Source of the DNA: an uncultured Clostridium sp. | GTDB lineage: Bacteria; Bacillota; Clostridia; Clostridiales; Clostridiaceae | Reading direction: 5' to 3' | Length of the DNA: 64,000 nt | Assembly: GCF_934754925.1 (NCBI RefSeq) | Contig: NZ_CAKVJA010000002.1 | Location: 134,060 to 198,059 of the forward strand | Shown here: piece by piece, positions 1 to 8,909 of the stretch | Layout of the letters: the number at the start of each line of letters is the position of its first letter | How positions within the stretch are numbered: the first letter of the stretch is position 1 | The notes under the pieces: model-generated | Told to the model about the DNA's origin: nothing | Databases searched by the model: none | The model's input: the letters and a program-made list of their open reading frames with translations, nothing else | Program-made: the position numbers and the translations under genes

Positions 1-376
1 AAGGGATCCTGTTACTAATAAAATAATTCACTTAGATTTAGAAGAATTAAAAGGAAAGAATAAGATAGTTTCATCAGTTCCTATTCATTATATAGGAGAA
101 GAGTATCTAAATAAAAAAGGAATTGTATTACAAAAGGAGAAAGATAGTGTAAAGGTAGAATGCTCAGTAGAAGCATTGCCTAAATATATTGAATTTAATA
201 TTGGAACAGGAAATGTTGGATCAGTTTATAAATTTGGTGATTTAGAGGTTGCATCTGAAATATCGGTCTTAGATGATTTAAATTCTGTTATTGCTTCAGT
301 AAGCTATGAACGTAAAACTGTTGAAGAAAATAATGAATTAGCTCAAGAAGAAGATTCAGAAGAAGTAGCAAAATAA
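1..376 (+). CDS. ctc: 50S ribosomal protein L25/Ctc-family, C-terminal part (5' end outside window)
   Basis: The reading frame is open from the first base to TAA at 374-376, so the gene begins upstream of the window. The visible 124 residues look like the C-terminal beta domain of the L25/TL5/Ctc family: a VPIHYIGEE-type strand, a GIVLQKE segment, then LPKYIEFNI and the GDLEV segment, followed by a loose acidic tail (EEDSEEVAK). In this family the N-terminal domain binds 5S rRNA, and the two-domain form is the general-stress Ctc type. A hairpin terminator follows directly. An internal ATG at 176 could be mistaken for the start, but homology-like sequence continues upstream of it. The call is from fold-pattern recall, so it is moderately sure. 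Confidence 0.75.
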   Translation, partial: RDPVTNKIIHLDLEELKGKNKIVSSVPIHYIGEEYLNKKGIVLQKEKDSVKVECSVEALPKYIEFNIGTGNVGSVYKFGDLEVASEISVLDDLNSVIASVSYERKTVEENNELAQEEDSEEVAK

Positions 377-392
377 TAAAAAATAAACTAAA

Positions 393-437
393 AATAATAG
401 ATATAGATAAATTTACCTATATCTATTATTTTTTTAT
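393..437 (+). terminator. Intrinsic terminator after L25/ctc
   Basis: A 14-bp perfect stem (393-406 with 417-430) has a 10-nt loop and runs into a T-rich tract. It separates the L25 gene from the phosphoglucomutase gene. Confidence 0.8.
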
Positions 438-506
438 TTAAATTTTTTTAAGTTTGGTATATAATAACTAAGGTATAGACTATTGAAAATTTTTAGGAGG
501 GATAAT

Positions 507-2234
507 ATGGATTATAAAGAGAAATACAATGAGTGGTTAAACTCAAAGGTAATATCAGAAACAATAAAAGATGAATTAAGAAGTATTAGTGATGAAAAGG
601 AAATAGAAGATAGATTCTATAAAGAATTAGATTTTGGTACTGGTGGACTAAGAGGAGTAATTGGTGCTGGAACTAACAGAATGAATGTATATACAGTTTC
701 AAAAGCAACACAAGGGTTTGCAAATTATTTAAATAAATCTTTTGAATCACCAAAGGTAGCTATTGCCTATGATTCAAGAAATATGTCAAAGGAATTTGCA
801 GAAGCTGCAGCGTTAACTCTTTGTGCAAATAATATAAAAGTATTTTTATTTGAAAGCTTAAGACCAACTCCAATGCTTTCATTTACATCTAGATATTTAA
901 ATTGTCAAGGTGGAATAGTAATAACTGCTTCACATAATCCAAAGATATATAATGGATATAAGGTTTATGATGAATTTGGTGGTCAAGTTACAGATGAAAA
1001 AGCAGGCATCATCATAGGAGAAGTTAATAGTATAGTAAACTATGAAGATATAAAAACTATTTCATTAGAAGATGCTTTAAAAGACAATCTTTTAGAGTAT
1101 ATTGGAGAAGAAGTAGATAAAGCTTATATTGAAGAAGTTAAAGGGCTTACAATAAGAACTGAATTAGTAAAAGAAAAGGCTAAAGACTTAAAGGTTATAT
1201 ATACTCCAATACATGGAAGTGGAAATATGCCAGTAAGAAGAGTATTAGCTGAATTAGGATATGAAAATGTAGAAGTAGTTAAAGAACAAGAAATGCCAGA
1301 TGGTAACTTCCCAACAGCTTCTTATCCAAACCCAGAAAATCCACAAGTTTTTGAGTTAGCTCTTGATATGGCTAAGACAAGCAATCCAGATATTATTTTT
1401 GGGACAGACCCAGACTGCGATAGAATTGGTGTTGTAGTAAAAGAAAATAGTGGAGAATATAAAGTTTTAACTGGTAACCAAACAGGACTTTTATTAACAG
1501 ATTATATATTATCTTCACTTAAAGAAGAAGGAAAATTACCTTCAAATGGAGTTGTAATTAAGACTATAGTAACAACAGAGGGTGCTAGAGCAATAGCTAA
1601 TTACTATGGTGTAGAAATAATGGATGTATTAACAGGATTTAAATACATTGGTGAAAAAATTAGACAATTCCAAGAAAATGGAGATAAGAAATATTTATTT
1701 GGATTTGAAGAAAGTTATGGTTATTTAGCAGGTGAATTTGTTAGAGATAAAGATGCTGTAATAGCTTCAATGTTAATAGCTGAAATGACTCTTTACTATA
1801 AAGAACAAGGTAAGAGCCTTTATGAAGCATTAATCGAACTTTACAATAGAATTGGATTCTTTAAGGAAGACTTAATTTCAATTGAATTACAAGGAAAAGA
1901 AGGACAAGAAAAGATAGGTAATTGTTTAGATTCTTTAAGAAGCACTGCGTTAACAGAAGTTGATGGAGTTAAGATTGCAACAAAGCTTGATTATAAGTTA
2001 AGCAAAGAAGAAAACTTAATTAACAATACAGAAAGTATTATTAACTTACCTAAGTCTAATGTATTAAAATATATATTAGAAGATGGATCTTCATTTGTTG
2101 TTAGACCTTCAGGTACTGAACCAAAAATGAAAATTTACTCAGCTGTTAAGGGTGAAAGTTTAGTAGATGCTGAAGAAAAACTAGCAAAATTCAATGAAAA
2201 AGTTATGGAAATAATTAATGAAAAATTAGCATAA
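507..2234 (+). CDS. pgcA: Phosphoglucomutase/phosphomannomutase (alpha-D-phosphohexomutase)
   Basis: Cytoplasmic enzyme that interconverts hexose 1- and 6-phosphates, feeding glycan and cell-wall precursor synthesis. All four family signatures are visible: the phosphoserine loop TASHNP with Ser142, the metal loop DPDCDR (Asp301, Asp303, Asp305), the sugar-binding FEESYGY near 400 and the phosphate-binding RPSGTEPK near 534. The 575-residue length fits the long PgcA/PGM2-like type. I start at ATG 507 because AGGAGG lies 7-12 bases before it; a TTG 24 bases upstream is in frame but overlaps no ribosome site. A promoter-like TATAAT lies at 460-465 and a strong terminator follows, so it is probably transcribed alone. 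Glucose versus mannose preference cannot be read from the sequence. Confidence 0.93.
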   Translation: MDYKEKYNEWLNSKVISETIKDELRSISDEKEIEDRFYKELDFGTGGLRGVIGAGTNRMNVYTVSKATQGFANYLNKSFESPKVAIAYDSRNMSKEFAEAAALTLCANNIKVFLFESLRPTPMLSFTSRYLNCQGGIVITASHNPKIYNGYKVYDEFGGQVTDEKAGIIIGEVNSIVNYEDIKTISLEDALKDNLLEYIGEEVDKAYIEEVKGLTIRTELVKEKAKDLKVIYTPIHGSGNMPVRRVLAELGYENVEVVKEQEMPDGNFPTASYPNPENPQVFELALDMAKTSNPDIIFGTDPDCDRIGVVVKENSGEYKVLTGNQTGLLLTDYILSSLKEEGKLPSNGVVIKTIVTTEGARAIANYYGVEIMDVLTGFKYIGEKIRQFQENGDKKYLFGFEESYGYLAGEFVRDKDAVIASMLIAEMTLYYKEQGKSLYEALIELYNRIGFFKEDLISIELQGKEGQEKIGNCLDSLRSTALTEVDGVKIATKLDYKLSKEENLINNTESIINLPKSNVLKYILEDGSSFVVRPSGTEPKMKIYSAVKGESLVDAEEKLAKFNEKVMEIINEKLA

Positions 2235-2240
2235 TACAAT

Positions 2241-2271
2241 AAAAAGCTATCGGGATACCGATAGCTTTTTA
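2241..2271 (+). terminator. Intrinsic terminator after pgcA
   Basis: A 13-bp stem (aaaaagctatcgg pairing with its complement) has a 4-nt loop and ends in a T run. Confidence 0.9.
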
Positions 2272-2288
2272 TTATTTTAGCATTTAAT

Positions 2289-2317
2289 TTGAAAGTTTTA
2301 TGTTAATACTGTATTAT
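2289..2317 (+). promoter_or_regulatory. SigA-type promoter of the surface-glycan cluster
   Basis: TTGAAA at 2289-2294 and TATTAT at 2312-2317 are separated by 17 bp, 36 bp before the TPR gene start. This is a good vegetative promoter match; activity is inferred. Confidence 0.6.
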
Positions 2318-2352
2318 GAATAATGAAATAATTTACTAAAGGAGTGTAACTT

Positions 2353-3444
2353 ATGGATTATAAGGTAAAAATTAAAGAAAGATTAGGTAAGTTATTATTT
2401 TTAGAAATGAATAAGGATGGTTTTAAAGAAAATATAGGAATACCATCATATGTGACTTTTAAAAATAAAGATTTATATTTACCAATAAGTTCTGAATATA
2501 TTAGTTCTAATATAAATGATGAAATAAAAATTAAGAACCTTCCAATATATTATTTTATAGAAGGTATGTTTATTGCTATTGGAAGTGATGAAAATTTAAG
2601 GTTTAATGATGATTATGAACTTATATTAGATTATATAAAAGATACTGAAACATGTATTAAATCACTTATAAGTAAGAGAATAGAAGAAAAAAGATATTTA
2701 GATGCATATCTTTTATTAAAAGGATATTATACATATTCTAAAGACCTAGAGGTTATGAAAAAAATACTACTTGTGGGAGAAACTATTAAGGAAGAGGAAA
2801 GTAGTTTTAAAGATATATTACTTGAAGATATAGATTATTGTATATCAAATAAGTTAAAAATAGCTGAACCATATTTATATAAGGCTATTGTATTAAAAGA
2901 TGAAGGAGATTTTAAAGGCGCTAAGGTTGCTATAAATGAGTATTTTAACAATGGTGGAAAAGTAACGCCAGAAATTGAAATAATAAATAATGATATAAAT
3001 AATATATCAGATTATGAAAAGGCTATAGAATTATTAGCTGAAGATCCAGCTAAAAGTATAGAAATATTACTTAGGCTAGGTGAAGAGTTTGAAGAGAATC
3101 CACTTATTTATTATTATTTAGGAATTGCTTTTAGAAAATTAGAGAATTATCATAAAGCTATTTATTATTTAAAAGAAAGTGTAAAAAGAGAAAGTGGAAT
3201 ACTTGAAGTTATAGTTGAGCTTGGATTAAATTATGCATGTATTGGTGAATTTGAAGAAGCAATTAAATACTTCAAGAAAGCCTTTGAAGCATCAAGGGAT
3301 GTTGAGATATGCACTAATATTATAATGTGTTATTTAAATCTTAATGATTTAGAAAATGCTAAATTGCATTTAGATATAGCAAAAAATCTAAATCCAGAAG
3401 ATGAAATAGTTAAACAATTAGATACTATGATAAATAAGGGATAA
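2353..3444 (+). CDS. TPR-repeat protein of unknown function
   Basis: A 363-residue protein with no signal peptide or membrane segment. The C-terminal third carries tetratricopeptide-like helical pairs (PLIYYYLGIAFRKLENYHKAIYYL, then a VIVELGLNYACIGEFEEAIKYF-like repeat and a LNDLENAKLHL repeat, roughly residues 245-350), which usually form protein-protein interaction surfaces. The N-terminal 100 residues are not recognised. It has an AAGGAGTG ribosome site and opens a run of genes for surface-polymer glycosylation, ending 6 bp before the TagA-like gene. A scaffold or regulatory role in polymer synthesis is a guess from context only. The repeat call is good; the function is unknown. Confidence 0.7.
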   Translation: MDYKVKIKERLGKLLFLEMNKDGFKENIGIPSYVTFKNKDLYLPISSEYISSNINDEIKIKNLPIYYFIEGMFIAIGSDENLRFNDDYELILDYIKDTETCIKSLISKRIEEKRYLDAYLLLKGYYTYSKDLEVMKKILLVGETIKEEESSFKDILLEDIDYCISNKLKIAEPYLYKAIVLKDEGDFKGAKVAINEYFNNGGKVTPEIEIINNDINNISDYEKAIELLAEDPAKSIEILLRLGEEFEENPLIYYYLGIAFRKLENYHKAIYYLKESVKRESGILEVIVELGLNYACIGEFEEAIKYFKKAFEASRDVEICTNIIMCYLNLNDLENAKLHLDIAKNLNPEDEIVKQLDTMINKG

Positions 3445-3459
3445 TGAAGGATGAGTTAT

Positions 3460-4197
3460 ATGGAGAAAAAAGATAACTTTAAAAGTATAAATATATTAGG
3501 ATATAAAATTTTCTCTGAAGATATAGAAAAGTGTTTAAGCACAGTATTTTCTTACGATAAAGTTCATATAGTATCTGGCAATCCAGAAGTTCTATATACA
3601 GGATTAAATAATAAAGAGTTATTTGATAATTTTACGTCTGAAACTTCTTTAATAATACCTGATGGTGTTGGAACACAAATTAGTGGTAAAATTTTAAAAA
3701 CTCCTGTACAAGAGAAAATTGCTGGAATTGAACTTATGAAAAAAATAATTGCTGAGTGTGAAAAGAAAGGGGAAGGAATTTATTTATTAGGAGCAAGTGA
3801 AGAGAATTTAAAGGATTGTGCTGCTAATATAATGAGAGACTATCCTAAAATTAATATTGTTGGATATCATAATGGATTTTTTGATTTAGATAATCCAAAA
3901 GAAATATTAGAAGATATAAAAAGTAAAAAACCACTAGCATTATTTGTTGCAATGGGATGTCCAAGACAAGAAAGATTTATTATAAAGTATATGGATCAGC
4001 TTCCATGTAAGATATATATGGGTGTTGGAGGAAGCTTTGATGTAATTGCTGAAAAAGTAAATAGAGCTCCAAAGTGGATGATTAATATAGGGATGGAATG
4101 GGCTTATAGGGTTGCGAAAGAGCCGTGGAGAATTAAAAGACTTGGAAGTATTCCTAAGTTTATATGGACTGTTGCAAAGAGTAGAGGTAATAAATAA
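3460..4197 (+). CDS. tagA: WecG/TagA/CpsF-family glycosyltransferase
   Basis: GT26-family enzyme that adds a second sugar (ManNAc in TagA) to an undecaprenyl-diphosphate-linked GlcNAc on the inner membrane face, an early committed step in wall teichoic acid or related polymer synthesis. Visible signatures are the SGNPEVLYT segment, PDGVG with the likely catalytic Asp68, GIYLLGASEENL, LFVAMGCPRQE and the C-terminal GMEWAYRVAKEPWRIKRL, which in TagA mediates membrane association. An ATG at 3451 is in frame, but AAGGA sits right against it and is well spaced for ATG 3460, so I use 3460 (245 residues). It ends in TAATG shared with murJ, implying translational coupling. The acceptor and donor in this organism are inferred. 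Confidence 0.9.
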   Translation: MEKKDNFKSINILGYKIFSEDIEKCLSTVFSYDKVHIVSGNPEVLYTGLNNKELFDNFTSETSLIIPDGVGTQISGKILKTPVQEKIAGIELMKKIIAECEKKGEGIYLLGASEENLKDCAANIMRDYPKINIVGYHNGFFDLDNPKEILEDIKSKKPLALFVAMGCPRQERFIIKYMDQLPCKIYMGVGGSFDVIAEKVNRAPKWMINIGMEWAYRVAKEPWRIKRLGSIPKFIWTVAKSRGNK

Positions 4198-5732
4198 TGA
4201 AGGGCAATAAGATATTTAAAGCAGCCTTTTTAGTTATGATAATTAGCATCTTAAGCAGATTTTTAGGATTGTTTAGAGATATGCTAGTTGGATATCAGTT
4301 TGGTGTAAGTATTTATACTGATGCATATAAAGCAGCGGTATCTGTACCAGAAACTGTTTTTACTATTGTAGGTCTTGCGATATCCACAGTATTTATTCCA
4401 ATGCTTAGTAAAGTTAAATATGAAAAGAATAAAGATGAAATGTTTAAGTTTTCTAATAATATTATTTCTATATTATTAGTTGTTTCAATAATTACATTTG
4501 CTTTAGGATTTATATTTACAGACAAAATAGTTGCTTTTATGTTTAATGGATTTAATGAAGAAAAGTTTACTCTTACAGTTTTTTTAACAAGAATAACTTT
4601 ATTTAATCTTTTATTTTTATCAATAAATGCATGCTATACTGCAATGCTACAAGTATGCGAGGATTTTATTGTTCCTTCAATTTTAGGGATGTTCTTTAAT
4701 GCACCAATGATAATTTATTTATTATGCTTTAATGATATTAGTATTATTGGATTAACTATTGCAAATGTTATTGGAAACTTTTTAAGGGTTGCGGTTCAGA
4801 TTCCTGTTTTATATAAGCATGGATATAGATTTAAATTATTTATTAATCTTAAAGATGATAGAATAAAGAAAATATTAATATTAATTATACCTGTAATAAT
4901 TGGTTCAGGTGCAAATTCATTAAATATGGTAGTTGATATGAAAGTTGCATCATCTTTAGGAGATGGAGCTGTTAGTGCTTTAGATTTTGCTCAAAAAATA
5001 ATAGTTTTTGCCAATACTGCAATAACAACATCTATTGTATCTGTTATGTATCCCCTTATGGCAAATAAATTAAATGAAGGAGATAATGAAGGGTTTGCTA
5101 TGTACTTAACAAAGTCAATTTCTACAATTGCTTTGTTGTTAGTACCTATTTCTATTGGATTTATATTATTAAATAAAGAAATTATAAGTGTTTTTTATGA
5201 AAGGGGTAAATTTAATGATGTAGCCGTGGGAATCACAGCAAGTGCATTTTTAGGTTATTCTTTAGTATTACCATTTACAGGAGTTAGAGATATTTTAAAC
5301 TCGTCATTATTTTCGATGCAAAAAACTAAGGTGACAACAATTAATGGAGTAATTGGAGTAGTTATAAATATTATTTTAAGTATTAGTTTAGCAAAAGTAT
5401 TTGGAATATTTGGTGTAGCGATAGCTTCTACAATAGCATCGATAATAACAGCAGTATTACTATTTATCTCTACTAGAAAATTTGTTGGAAGTTTTAATGT
5501 TATTCCTATGATAATAAAATTATTAAAAATATCATTATCAGCAATGTCAATGCTACTTGTACTTATATTGTTAAATAATATGATTAGTTTAAATAATTCA
5601 ATATTAACTATTTTACTTAATGGGATAGTAGGAGCTATTATTTATTTTGTAGCATGTAAAATATTAAGAATTGAAGAATTTAATGAAGCAATAGATATGA
5701 TAAAAAGTAAATTATCTAAAAAAGAGATTTAG
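4197..5732 (+). CDS. murJ: MurJ/MviN-family lipid-linked oligosaccharide flippase
   Basis: A polytopic membrane protein of 511 residues with about 13-14 hydrophobic helices, typical of the MviN/MurJ branch of the MOP superfamily. Family marks are the early SRFLGLFRDMLVGYQFG segment, a GLAISTVFIPMLSK stretch and the central SGANSLNMVVD. MurJ moves lipid II across the cytoplasmic membrane; relatives inside polysaccharide loci move other undecaprenyl-linked glycans. Its start overlaps the tagA stop by one base, and three glycosyltransferase genes surround it, so a role with a secondary wall polymer is as likely as essential lipid II export. Other flippases outside the window cannot be judged. 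Confidence 0.88.
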   Translation: MKGNKIFKAAFLVMIISILSRFLGLFRDMLVGYQFGVSIYTDAYKAAVSVPETVFTIVGLAISTVFIPMLSKVKYEKNKDEMFKFSNNIISILLVVSIITFALGFIFTDKIVAFMFNGFNEEKFTLTVFLTRITLFNLLFLSINACYTAMLQVCEDFIVPSILGMFFNAPMIIYLLCFNDISIIGLTIANVIGNFLRVAVQIPVLYKHGYRFKLFINLKDDRIKKILILIIPVIIGSGANSLNMVVDMKVASSLGDGAVSALDFAQKIIVFANTAITTSIVSVMYPLMANKLNEGDNEGFAMYLTKSISTIALLLVPISIGFILLNKEIISVFYERGKFNDVAVGITASAFLGYSLVLPFTGVRDILNSSLFSMQKTKVTTINGVIGVVINIILSISLAKVFGIFGVAIASTIASIITAVLLFISTRKFVGSFNVIPMIIKLLKISLSAMSMLLVLILLNNMISLNNSILTILLNGIVGAIIYFVACKILRIEEFNEAIDMIKSKLSKKEI

Positions 5733-5741
5733 GAGGAAAAT

Positions 5742-7022
5742 ATGAAAATACTATTTATAGCATGCTATTCGCCATTAATTAATAATTCAGCATCTATTGA
5801 AACTTTACAATACTTAAATAATTTAGCTAAGATTGATGGAAATGAAGTTCATCTTTTAACTGTAAATTTTCCTAAAAATTCAATTTATTATGATGAGTAT
5901 ATATTAAGTATGTTAGATAAAAAAGTTAAAATGCATATAATTTCTGGTGGAAAAATATTTGAGAAAATAATGCCTAAGAAATCTCTTAATACACAAGTAA
6001 CTAATGTAGCTAAAGGTAACAAAAGTTTCGTAAAAACCTTACTTAAAAAGGGTAAATCTATTGTAGCTATACCGGATATGTATTTCAATTGGGCTAAGTC
6101 TGCAAGTAAATATGGTATTGAATTAGTAAAAAGAGAAAATTTTGATGTTATGTTTTCAATGCATGAGCCACCATCAAGCCATATTTGTGCTCTTAAGATT
6201 AAAGAAGAGTTTAGAGATTTACCATGGGTTACTTATTGGAGTGATCCATGGCTTAAAGATTCAACTAGAGCTAATATAAGTAAGGCAAGAAGAAAGTTCG
6301 AAGGTTCATTTGAAAAGAAAATTGTTGAGCTTAGTGATAGATTTATTTTTGTAACTAAGGCTAATAGGGATGATTATGTAAGTTCATATAATATTCCTGT
6401 GGAAAAAACTTTCATAGTAACAAGAGGCTATGATGAAAAGCAATATAATGAAATTAAAAAAAGCGCTAAACCTAAGTTTATAAATAAAGATAAAGTTAAT
6501 TTTGTTTATGCAGGAGAGATTTTCTCTAAACTTAGAGATGTTAATCCATTTATAGGAGCATTAAATAATATTAAAGAAAATAATATTGAGTTATATAATA
6601 AATTAAATGTTATGTTCTTTGGAAATATTGATGATGAGGGAATTAAAAACAAATTAATAGAAGTAGACAATGTTAATGTTTCACCTAGAATTCCTTATGA
6701 TGAAGCGTTAGGATACATGCTTAACAGTGAAGTGTTGTTGTTATTTGGAAATAAAAACTCAAAACAAATTCCAGCTAAAATTTATGATTATTTTGGAGCA
6801 GATGGTCTTATTTTTGTTATTCTTGGAGATGAAAATGATCCTATAAGGGATGTAGTAGAAAACAAGAAAAAATGTATTGTTGTAAATAATAATACTGATG
6901 AGATTATAAATGGAATTAATAAAATAGTTTCTATGCTTGAAAATAATGAAAAGTATGGACCTATTGAAGAATATAAATGGCAATATATTTCTAAAAAGCT
7001 TAACGATATTTTAAAGGGGTAA
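5742..7022 (+). CDS. Glycosyltransferase, GT4-like (GT-B fold)
   Basis: A 426-residue cytoplasmic or membrane-associated enzyme. The N-terminus MKILFIACYSPLINNSASIET resembles the Rossmann start of GT-B glycosyltransferases acting on linear surface glycans, and the C-terminal half has NFVYAGEIFSKLRDV and KIYDYFGADGLIF, matching the donor-binding K-(L/I)-x-D-Y segment of the family. The ribosome site AGGAGG lies 5 bases before ATG. It follows murJ by 9 bp and precedes a second GT4 gene by 5 bp, so the genes form one operon. The usual E-x7-E pair of GT4 is not clear, so donor and linkage cannot be assigned. Confidence 0.78.
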   Translation: MKILFIACYSPLINNSASIETLQYLNNLAKIDGNEVHLLTVNFPKNSIYYDEYILSMLDKKVKMHIISGGKIFEKIMPKKSLNTQVTNVAKGNKSFVKTLLKKGKSIVAIPDMYFNWAKSASKYGIELVKRENFDVMFSMHEPPSSHICALKIKEEFRDLPWVTYWSDPWLKDSTRANISKARRKFEGSFEKKIVELSDRFIFVTKANRDDYVSSYNIPVEKTFIVTRGYDEKQYNEIKKSAKPKFINKDKVNFVYAGEIFSKLRDVNPFIGALNNIKENNIELYNKLNVMFFGNIDDEGIKNKLIEVDNVNVSPRIPYDEALGYMLNSEVLLLFGNKNSKQIPAKIYDYFGADGLIFVILGDENDPIRDVVENKKKCIVVNNNTDEIINGINKIVSMLENNEKYGPIEEYKWQYISKKLNDILKG

Positions 7023-7027
7023 TTATT

Positions 7028-8173
7028 ATGCATGTAATGTTTATACCTTCTTGGTATGATAATAACAGAAATAAAGTTCATGGTAGTTTTTTTAGAGAGC
7101 AAGCAACAAAACTTCAAGAAAGTGGAGTAAAGGTTACAGTTGCATATAATGAAATTTGGCCATTGACGTTAATGGGGAAAGTAAAAGAGAAAAGTGGTTT
7201 ATATTTTAATATTGAAAAAGGACTAAGAACTTATAGATATAAAAATTATAATTTTGTACCTAAACATCCATTAATGTTTAATATTTTTGATAAAAGAATG
7301 GAAAAATTATATAAGGAAGTTGTAAAAAAGGAAGGAAAAGTTGATGTTATACATGCACAATCATCACTTTGGGGTGGAATAAGTGCGGCTTATGTAGCAA
7401 AAAAATATAATATTCCTTTAGTTATTACGGAACATTCTTCTGTAAAAAGAGGCCAATATGTTAGAGAAAGTTATTATAAGAGAATAGTTAATTCTTATAA
7501 AAGTGCAGATGCTATAATAGCAGTTGGAAATGGACTTAAAAAAGAAATAGAAGAATTAACAAATAGAAAAGATATAAAAGTTATAGGTAACTTAGTTGAT
7601 TTATCTCTTTTTGATATAAGAAATATTAAAAAAGAAAGTGATGAATTTATATTCTTTAGTGTTGCTTTTTTAGAGGGCGAAAAAGGATTTGATACTTTAA
7701 TTAAAGCATTCTCAAAGAAATTTAAAAATGAAAGAGCAAGATTAGTTATTGGTGGAGATGGAAGCCAAAGAGAATGGCTAGAAGGTATAGCTAAAAATGA
7801 AGGTATAGAAAATCAGGTGACGTTTACAGGAGCCTTATCTAGAGAAGAGGTAGCTGGGTGGATGAATAAGTGTGATGCTTTTGTTTTACCTTCAAGATAC
7901 GAAACTTTTGGAGTAGTCTATATTGAAGCATTGGCTAGTGGTAAGCCTGTAATAGGGACTTTTAATGGTGGAGCAGAAGATATAGTAAATCAAGAGATTG
8001 GAATATTAGTTGAAATAGATAATGAAAGAGAACTAAGTGATGCTATGGAGTATATAAGAAAAAATAATAAAGAGTATAATCCAGAGAAATTAAGAAATTA
8101 TTGTACTGAAAAGTTTAGTGCTAATGTCATAATAAAAAAAATAATAAATGTTTATAATGAAGTAATAAAATAA
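7028..8173 (+). CDS. Glycosyltransferase family 4
   Basis: A 381-residue retaining GT-B glycosyltransferase. The N-terminal acceptor half begins MHVMFIPSWYDNNRNKVHGSF, a pattern common in capsule and exopolysaccharide enzymes; the donor half contains ARLVIGGDGSQREWLE and the classic GT4 segment SRYETFGVVYIEALASGKPV, with the E-x7-E pair (YETFG...YIEA) and the GGAEDI nucleotide-binding turn. It has a GGGGT ribosome site 7 bases from ATG. Its operon partners (TagA-type enzyme, MurJ flippase, another GT) point to assembly of a lipid-linked surface glycan. The sugar transferred is unknown. Confidence 0.87.
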   Translation: MHVMFIPSWYDNNRNKVHGSFFREQATKLQESGVKVTVAYNEIWPLTLMGKVKEKSGLYFNIEKGLRTYRYKNYNFVPKHPLMFNIFDKRMEKLYKEVVKKEGKVDVIHAQSSLWGGISAAYVAKKYNIPLVITEHSSVKRGQYVRESYYKRIVNSYKSADAIIAVGNGLKKEIEELTNRKDIKVIGNLVDLSLFDIRNIKKESDEFIFFSVAFLEGEKGFDTLIKAFSKKFKNERARLVIGGDGSQREWLEGIAKNEGIENQVTFTGALSREEVAGWMNKCDAFVLPSRYETFGVVYIEALASGKPVIGTFNGGAEDIVNQEIGILVEIDNERELSDAMEYIRKNNKEYNPEKLRNYCTEKFSANVIIKKIINVYNEVIK

Positions 8174-8185
8174 AGGGGTGTTAGA

Positions 8186-8818
8186 ATGGATTTTAAAGAC
8201 TATTCAATAGAAAAATTTTTATATGAACTAAAGACGGATTTACCATCGCCAGGTGGTGGGAGTACCGCAGCATTAGTTTCTGCTTTGTCAGGAGCATTGA
8301 ATTCTATGGTATATTCATTTACAGTAGATAAGAAAGCTTTTGAAAAGCTAGATAATAATAAAAAAGAAAAAATGATAAAACTAAAAACAAGTTGTGAAGA
8401 GTTTATAAGAAAAAGTATTGCTTATATGGAAGCCGATAGAGATACTTTTACAGCTTTAATGGATACATTTAAATTGCCAAAAGATACTGATGAAGAAAAA
8501 AAATATAGATCACAAATGATTAGAGAAAAAACAATAGCAGCAATGGAATCACCATTAAATCTAGCTAAGGATTCTTTAGAGTTTTATAAAAATATAGAAT
8601 TTGCAGTTGAGTATGGAAATAAAAATTTAACTTCAGATGCTATAGTTGCAGCAATCCTTTTACATAGTTCTATAGAAAGTTCTATAGTAAATGTATTTGT
8701 TAATTTTAATAGCTTAGGAAATAAGGAGGGATATGAAAATATACCTTCTGATTGTAAAGAAATAATAGAAGCATCACTTATTAAAAAAACAGAGATAGTG
8801 AAAGCTTTCGGAATATAA
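8186..8818 (+). CDS. fchA: Cyclodeaminase/cyclohydrolase family protein (FchA-like)
   Basis: A 210-residue all-helical protein of the formiminotransferase-cyclodeaminase family. The N-terminal SPGGGSTAALVSALSGAL is the family's folate-binding signature; a second half shows SDAIVAAILLHSSIE. Stand-alone members in clostridia are methenyltetrahydrofolate cyclohydrolases (FchA), converting methenyl-THF to formyl-THF in one-carbon metabolism. No formiminotransferase domain is present. It sits 12 bp after the glycosyltransferase genes with its own GGGGTG ribosome site, and ends at a bidirectional terminator shared with the converging pdaA. A separate folD in the same window also encodes cyclohydrolase activity. 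Confidence 0.82.
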   Translation: MDFKDYSIEKFLYELKTDLPSPGGGSTAALVSALSGALNSMVYSFTVDKKAFEKLDNNKKEKMIKLKTSCEEFIRKSIAYMEADRDTFTALMDTFKLPKDTDEEKKYRSQMIREKTIAAMESPLNLAKDSLEFYKNIEFAVEYGNKNLTSDAIVAAILLHSSIESSIVNVFVNFNSLGNKEGYENIPSDCKEIIEASLIKKTEIVKAFGI

Positions 8819-8823
8819 AATAT

Positions 8824-8873
8824 AAAAGTCATAATAAATAAGGTTTAAAAAACTTACTTATTATGACTTTTTT
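8824..8873. terminator. Bidirectional terminator between fchA and pdaA
   Basis: A long, slightly imperfect inverted repeat (aaaagtcataataa... and its complement) has T runs on both strands, located between two convergent genes. Confidence 0.8.
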
Positions 8874-8909
8874 AATTGAAATACTTAGGAAAATATAGGT
8901 TAAAGTATA

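Noticed and set aside
6788..7117. Reverse-strand frame of 109 codons across the junction of two glycosyltransferase genes
   Set aside because: Antisense to two clear genes, no ribosome site or recognisable domain.
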